Source: Azolla caroliniana
Lineage: Eukaryota; Polypodiophyta
Length of the DNA: 64,000 nt
Direction: 5' to 3'
Assembly (NCBI GenBank): GCA_043228905.1
Contig: JBHGNT010000012.1
Span: 806,001 to 870,000, forward strand
Each line of letters starts with the position of its first letter. The stretch's first letter is position 1. This document shows positions 59,586 to 64,000 of the stretch, one piece after another. The notes beneath the pieces were generated by a model, which saw nothing but the letters and a program-made list of their open reading frames with translations, was not told where the DNA came from and did not search any database. The position numbers and the translations under genes were made by a program.

Positions 59586-61742
59586 ATGGGTAGTATGTGT
59601 AGAAAAGCTTCTTTAGAAACATCCCAAGAGAAGAAGAAGAAGAAGAAGCATATAGATATTGTGGCCACCCTAAAACTCTGTGCCAAGCAGAGAGATGTGG
59701 TCAGAGGTATCTCTGTACATGCTTATATCCTCAACAGAGGTTTGCTCCATGAAGATATTTACCTTGGTAGTGCCTTGATAAGCCTGTACATAAGATGTGG
59801 TATGCCTCATGATGCTCAAGATGTTTTCGATAGTCTTCCATGCCATGATCTTGCCACTTGGAATGCTCTCATTGGTGGATATGCCCGGCTTGGCCATGGC
59901 GAATCTGCATTGAATTGTTACGAACGTTTGCGACAAAATGAAGAGAAATTCTCTCCCAATGAAGTCACCCTTCTTTGCGTGTTGAATGCATGCGGTGGGA
60001 TAGGAGCTTTGTATAAGGGTCAAGAAGTGCATGGTGAGATCTGTAGACGCGGATTTCTTCGTACAAATGCTTTGCTTGGTAGTGCATTGGTGGACATGTA
60101 TGGTAAATGTGGCATGCTTTCACTAACCAATGAAGTGTTTGATCAGATTTCTGATCGAAATGTGGTCACTTGGAATGCATTGATTACAGGGTATGCCCAA
60201 CATGGTCATGATGAGAAAGCAATCATGTGCTTTCAACAAATGAAACAAGAGGGATTCTTCCCTAGTGACGTAACATTTGTTTGTATATTGAAAGCATGTG
60301 GAAACATGGGATCAGATAATACAGGTAAAGAAATACATGCTGAGATTTCTAAACGAGGGTTGTTGAAGACAAATATTGTAGTAGGTACTTCAATGGTGGA
60401 TATGTATGCCAAGTGTGGAATCTTGGTAAAAGCTCAAGAAATATTTGATGCACTTGTGGTAAGGGATGTGACCTCATGGAATGTATTGATTTCTGGATAT
60501 GCCCAACATTGCTATCATGAAGAAGCATTGAGCCTCTTTGAAGAGATGAAAAAGCAAGGTTTCTCTCCAGATGCAGTGACAACCATTAGCATTTTGAAAT
60601 CATGTGGCAAACTACAAGCATATCAGAAAGGAAAAGATATACATAGTGAGATTATGAAAGATGGATCAGTAGGCATGAATGTTTTGGTTGGTGTAGCTCT
60701 GGTGGACATGTATGTGAAAAGTGGTGAATTACATCTAGCAAAGGGTGTGTTTGATGAGATCAAAAACCATAATGCAGTCTCCTGGAACACAATGGTGGGA
60801 GGATATGTCAAACAAGGACATGGAGAGGAAGCATTGGTATGTTTTAAGCAAATGCTTCATGAGGCTCTCTCTCCTGATCAGGTCACATGTATATGCACTT
60901 TGAGAGCATGTGGAAGCATAGGAGCACTTGATAAGGGAAAAGAAATACACATTCTTATTCTTGTTGAAGGACTTCTTAAACGAGAGCCCCTTGTTGGTAT
61001 TGCATTATTGGATATGTATGCAAAATGTGGGGAATATGCAAAAGCACACAAAGTGTTTGATCAACTTGATGTCCGAAATGTGGTCGCTTGGAATGCATTG
61101 ATGGCAGGATATGCACAATTTGGCAAAGATTCCATTGTTCTTAAACTATTAAATAGAATGGTAGGTGAAGATATAGAACCAAACACAATTACTTTCATTA
61201 TTGTGTTGAATGCATGTAGCAATTCTGGCCTTGTAGATAAGGGTGAAATGGTCTATGATGCAATGCATAGAGATTATGGTATTATACCCAGTAAGGAACA
61301 ATATACATGTATGGTTGATCTTTTTGGTCGGGCAGGCCAGTTGGGAAAGGCAATTCAAGTAATCCAAATGATGCCATCTCTTGATTATCTCCCAATGTGG
61401 ACTTCACTATTAGATGCATGTCGAAAATGGGGAGATATCCCACTAGGGCAATTTGCCTTTGAGTATGCAATGAAGTTGGATGAAAACTCCACGGGGATGT
61501 ATCTTTGCATGCATAACATGCATAGAATTGATACTACCATGCCCGAGAATGTAAATAACATTGACACTTTTGAGACTAAAACATGTGGCATTAAAATAAG
61601 TACCAATATGAAGCCCTTTCAAAGTCGCAAAGATAAGTGCAAATTTACCACTGCCTCGTCATCTGACATGATTCAAACTATTAGAACTTCAAACCTCATT
61701 CAACAAACAAAACCAAAACAATTGATGTCAACAAAAACCTAG
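59586..61742 (+). CDS. pentatricopeptide repeat protein, PLS class, no DYW domain
   Basis: An intronless 718-residue PPR protein. Such proteins bind organellar RNA and act in editing, splicing or stability; no target can be named. The frame contains a long series of P, L and S type repeats, visible as recurring WNALI(G/T)GYA, VDMYAKCG, ACGxxGALDKGKEIH and PNEVT/PDAVT phrases from about residue 25 to 620. A degenerate E-like segment follows (PMWTSLLDACRKWGDIPLGQ). No DYW deaminase follows; the last ~70 residues are unusual and low in similarity. No clear organelle transit peptide is visible: a lysine run (EKKKKKKH, about 15-22, a GAA repeat) lies at the start. The start may be further in if the Lys tract is not translated. 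Other than this, the frame is intact. Confidence 0.9.
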   Translation: MGSMCRKASLETSQEKKKKKKHIDIVATLKLCAKQRDVVRGISVHAYILNRGLLHEDIYLGSALISLYIRCGMPHDAQDVFDSLPCHDLATWNALIGGYARLGHGESALNCYERLRQNEEKFSPNEVTLLCVLNACGGIGALYKGQEVHGEICRRGFLRTNALLGSALVDMYGKCGMLSLTNEVFDQISDRNVVTWNALITGYAQHGHDEKAIMCFQQMKQEGFFPSDVTFVCILKACGNMGSDNTGKEIHAEISKRGLLKTNIVVGTSMVDMYAKCGILVKAQEIFDALVVRDVTSWNVLISGYAQHCYHEEALSLFEEMKKQGFSPDAVTTISILKSCGKLQAYQKGKDIHSEIMKDGSVGMNVLVGVALVDMYVKSGELHLAKGVFDEIKNHNAVSWNTMVGGYVKQGHGEEALVCFKQMLHEALSPDQVTCICTLRACGSIGALDKGKEIHILILVEGLLKREPLVGIALLDMYAKCGEYAKAHKVFDQLDVRNVVAWNALMAGYAQFGKDSIVLKLLNRMVGEDIEPNTITFIIVLNACSNSGLVDKGEMVYDAMHRDYGIIPSKEQYTCMVDLFGRAGQLGKAIQVIQMMPSLDYLPMWTSLLDACRKWGDIPLGQFAFEYAMKLDENSTGMYLCMHNMHRIDTTMPENVNNIDTFETKTCGIKISTNMKPFQSRKDKCKFTTASSSDMIQTIRTSNLIQQTKPKQLMSTKT

Positions 61743-62436
61743 AGATTTTCTCATGCAGTTGGTCATTGTAAATGTAATACCAAAACAATGGGAAGATTTC
61801 TACACTTTTAGTCACGCAGATAAGTGGAATCCACTTGGATTTTGGAACACGTATCAAGTTGGTGAATTGCAGTTCACATAACTGGCATTTCCTTAATGGA
61901 TTTTATGTGTGTCTACAAATTGGGTGAGTGTAAGGAGATGTGAAGCAAGAAAACAATTGCATTAATGGAGATGGGCACTCGATAGTGAATATTTGAAGAT
62001 ATTTTTCAATGTCCATTGAAAAACAATATCTTCCCAATAAAAACTCCTTTCAGATAATAATATTGAATGAACACCTTTGCTATTGACCACTGATGTGATT
62101 TAATAGATTGTTGGATATACCTGACACTGGTACAATGATGCTAACAGATGATGCAAATGATTTGCCAAGTATATATGATCCAGTTTGACAAAATATGATC
62201 CCATGCAAAGGATAATTAAGGCTATTAGCCACTGTTGGTCTTGCAATGTCCATTGATAATTAAGGCTGTTAGCCACTTCTGGGCTTGGTGGAGGGGTTCA
62301 GCTGTTGTTTTATGGCAATTGATTCCCTCATTATAGGAGGATATATGCGCATGATAATGTATGAGATCTATCATGTTGAAATCAACATGACCTGACCTTA
62401 AAAAACAAGCAAAATATGTTTATGAATCCTTTGCAC
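61743..62436. other. PPR 3' flank, non-coding
   Basis: AT-rich. GGAATCCACTTGGATTTTGG near 61828 also occurs near 58004, downstream of the METTL13-type gene, so a short dispersed repeat probably lies here. Confidence 0.5.
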
Positions 62437-62805
62437 AAGAAATCTGATCAAACACTTCATTAGTTAGCCACATTGACCATACATGTCCACCAATGCACAA
62501 CCAAGCAAAGCATTTGTACGAAGAAATCCATGTTACAGATCTCACCATGCACTTGGCCCTTATACAAAGCTCCTATCCCACCTTTTGCGTTCAACACGCA
62601 AAGAAGGGTGACTTGGTTAGGAGAGAGATTCTCTTCGCTTTGTCGCAAATGTTCGTAACAATTCAATGCAGATTCGCCATGGCCAAGCCGGGCATATCCA
62701 CCGATTAGAGCATTCCAAGTGGCAAGATCATGGCATGGGAGACTATCGAAAACATTTTGAGCATCATGAGGCATACCATATCTTATGTGCAGGCTAATCA
62801 AGGCA
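62437..62805 (-). pseudogene. inverted, broken copy of the PPR gene's N-terminal region
   Basis: Minus-strand reading: SALISLHIRYGMPHDAQNVF, LATWNALIGGYARLGHGESA, VTLLCVLNAKGGIGALYKG, then a lost codon (GQEVHG to GQVHG) and a frameshift near ICNMDFF. It ends at EVFDQIS near 62437. It corresponds to about 59770-60153 of the intact gene. There is no start codon region and it is fused upstream to 5S-like sequence. Confidence 0.9.
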
Positions 62806-62922
62806 CTACATTTAGGGTTTGCCTTACGGCTTTGCAAGGAGTGCGGGTCGGTATACCGCTCGAATACGAAGCGTGTCCACTCTTGATAGCAATGGGACCC
62901 CCCCGAACCCATTACTATCGCA

Positions 62923-63006
62923 GATGTAACTAGGACTTCCTGGGATGTCACCCATCCCAATATTGTTTTGGCTCAAGCACGCTTAACTTGCAATGCTTGA
63001 AGCATC
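62923..63006 (-). pseudogene. 5S rRNA-derived fragment
   Basis: On the minus strand, AAGTTAAGCGTGCTTGAGCC (box A region) is followed by ATTGGGATGGGTGACATCCC and AGGAAGTCCTAGTT (intermediate element and box C region). This matches the 3' two-thirds of plant 5S rRNA with about a dozen changes. The 5' third is shortened: GGATGC then a jump to GTTAAGCG. It is not a functional gene. It could be a 5S-derived SINE head, a Cassandra-type LTR or a stray 5S pseudogene. Confidence 0.75.
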
Positions 63007-63361
63007 CAAACAACACGTAGTTGTATGCTCGCCTGAGTTTTCTATGCCAACAACACGTAGATGCACTTCTAACGTGTTGCATTATGTCTTTGTTTCGGAG
63101 GACATCACCATGGAGGATTGGAGCCTGATACTATAGAAGGAGGTTTGATACATTGTTGGAGAAAATGTGTTATGTATAATGTAACCTAGTGGTCGCTTTA
63201 AAAAATGACTGCAAGTCTTGTGGATAGTGAGAGGCATGGGAAGCTATGTCTATGTCACCTTGTGGCCTTGTTCTTTAGGGGTGGCCCAGAAATAATACTA
63301 GAACATTGATGTTCTAATAGGAATGACAAATATTTGTACTAAATAGGATGCAGGATTTAAT

Positions 63362-63665
63362 TCTTGTTGGGTATGATGTTCGATGCATATGTGGAAGTAT
63401 GTTGGGACTTGTCGTTTATGTGCTCAACAAACAACACAGAAAGTATGGCAGGAGAATAGATAGAAGCATAGACACAATTTTTAGCTTTAATGGAAGCTTT
63501 CGTTATTTCTCTGTTCTCTCTCACTTACAGACTCAAGATGCAAGAAGGAACATTATTACAACATTAGGTTAGGGCTTATATACTCATGCCCTAACTATTA
63601 GACGTGTTCACACTAGTAAGGATACAAAGTGGAAGGAGTCGGCCTTTTATGCGTGAACACTATTA
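63362..63665. mobile_element. insertion specific to the right arm (unclassified)
   Basis: About 300 bp with no counterpart in the left arm, between GATGCAGGATTTAATTCT and TTTTCTTTGTTGAGA, which are contiguous on the left arm (near 58885-58910). It begins TGTTGGGTATG like an LTR, but I find no clean target duplication or matching 3' end. Confidence 0.45.
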
Positions 63666-64000
63666 GAAGCTTTTCTTTGTTGAGACAACTTTTCAATTGT
63701 TGAATCGGAAGAGATGCATTGATATTGAACTTTGATGTGAGTTTAATAATGTCAGCTTATATGGCAAGATGAAGGCTATATGTTGCCACTAGCCCCTACA
63801 ATTATGTTTGATGTTTTCAGGTGTTTCATTAAGGTCACAAGGTCATGCATTTATCCTTTCCATTCTACATTGGCTTCTAGTAAAGTAATGCATATATACA
63901 ATGGGATTTGAGCTCCGATGTGGAGATGTAAAAAACTTAGCTAACATGTCAAATCATATTCTTGGATGTTATGTGGCTCGTATATTACATCCTAGCTTTG

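Larger units (their letters stand above)
58443..60153 (+). repeat. left arm of an inverted segmental duplication
   Basis: Reverse-complement matches to 62437-64000. CATAACATCCAAGAATATGA near 58470 pairs with TCATATTCTTGGATGTTATG near 63950. GGCCACCCCTAAAGAACAAGG near 58968 pairs with the block at 63265-63285. GGCTCCAATCCTCCATGGTG near 59128 pairs with the block at 63105-63125. The PPR codons at 59770-60153 pair with 62437-62805. The arm contains the start of the PPR gene plus a SINE and a (AG)n run that are absent from the right arm. Confidence 0.85.
62437..64000 (-). repeat. right arm of the inverted segmental duplication
   Basis: Reverse complement of 58443-60153, cut by the window end. 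Relative to the left arm it lacks the SINE, the (AG)n run and the first ~60 PPR codons. It gains a 5S-like insert (about 62806-63050) and a block of ~300 bp at 63362-63665. Confidence 0.85.

Noticed and set aside
62923-63006. A functional 5S rRNA gene
   Set aside because: The 5' third is missing and internal changes are many.

Overview
The window is nuclear DNA of a land plant. The genes have spliceosomal introns and a plant repertoire: a plastid-type APS kinase with a transit peptide, a PLS-class PPR protein, NAC-beta/BTF3, a METTL13-type methyltransferase and a DHX40/DEAH-type helicase. The intergenic space is filled with Ty1-copia, hAT, Mutator-like, L1-like LINE and SINE remains. The long intronless PPR gene and the style of its repeats make me lean towards a fern or another seed-free vascular plant, but that is inference and not proven by the sequence.

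Layout. 1-2689: 3' half of a DEAH-box RNA helicase gene, entering from the left edge. 2757-3115: a 180 bp tandem duplication. 3116-6500: gene-poor, AT-rich DNA. 6503-29460: a nested transposon stack. An L1-like LINE (6503-6840 plus 24964-29460) was split by an old Ty1-copia element A (6841-24958, TSD AAAGG). Element A was in turn hit by a young, intact copia element B (10058-15535, TSD TACAT), by a hAT DNA transposon (16779-22350), and by two reverse-oriented solo LTRs (23255-23782, and 24151-24761 inside A's 3' LTR). 29281-31880: tandem duplication, gag relic, microsatellite and retroposon tail. 31990-34910: NAC-beta/BTF3 gene. 35040-38500: a 330 bp tandem duplication interrupted by a 1.28 kb Mutator-like element. 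38552-41900 (minus): APS kinase gene, six exons, carrying a foldback MITE in an intron and a tetranucleotide repeat block directly upstream. 42420-48640: gene-poor, with a LINE relic and a 150 bp tandem repeat. 48650-49520: LINE relic split by an AACCGAACC-rich hAT-like MITE. 49980-50990: tRNA-derived SINEs and a truncated duplicate of the next gene's 5' end. 51009-57500: METTL13-type dual methyltransferase, 16 exons. 58440-64000: an inverted segmental duplication around an intronless PPR gene (59586-61742), with a broken inverted PPR copy and a 5S rRNA-derived fragment in the right arm.

The host genes are unrelated housekeeping functions (RNA remodelling, nascent-chain handling, sulfate activation, translation-factor methylation, organelle RNA metabolism) and do not form a pathway. 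The strongest biology is structural: a transposon stack datable from TSDs and LTR divergence, one apparently intact young copia element, a recurrent habit of short tandem duplication, and small retroposons built from tRNA-like and 5S-like sequence. All coordinates come from reading the sequence by eye; splice sites were chosen by GT/GC-AG signals, reading-frame continuity and family similarity.
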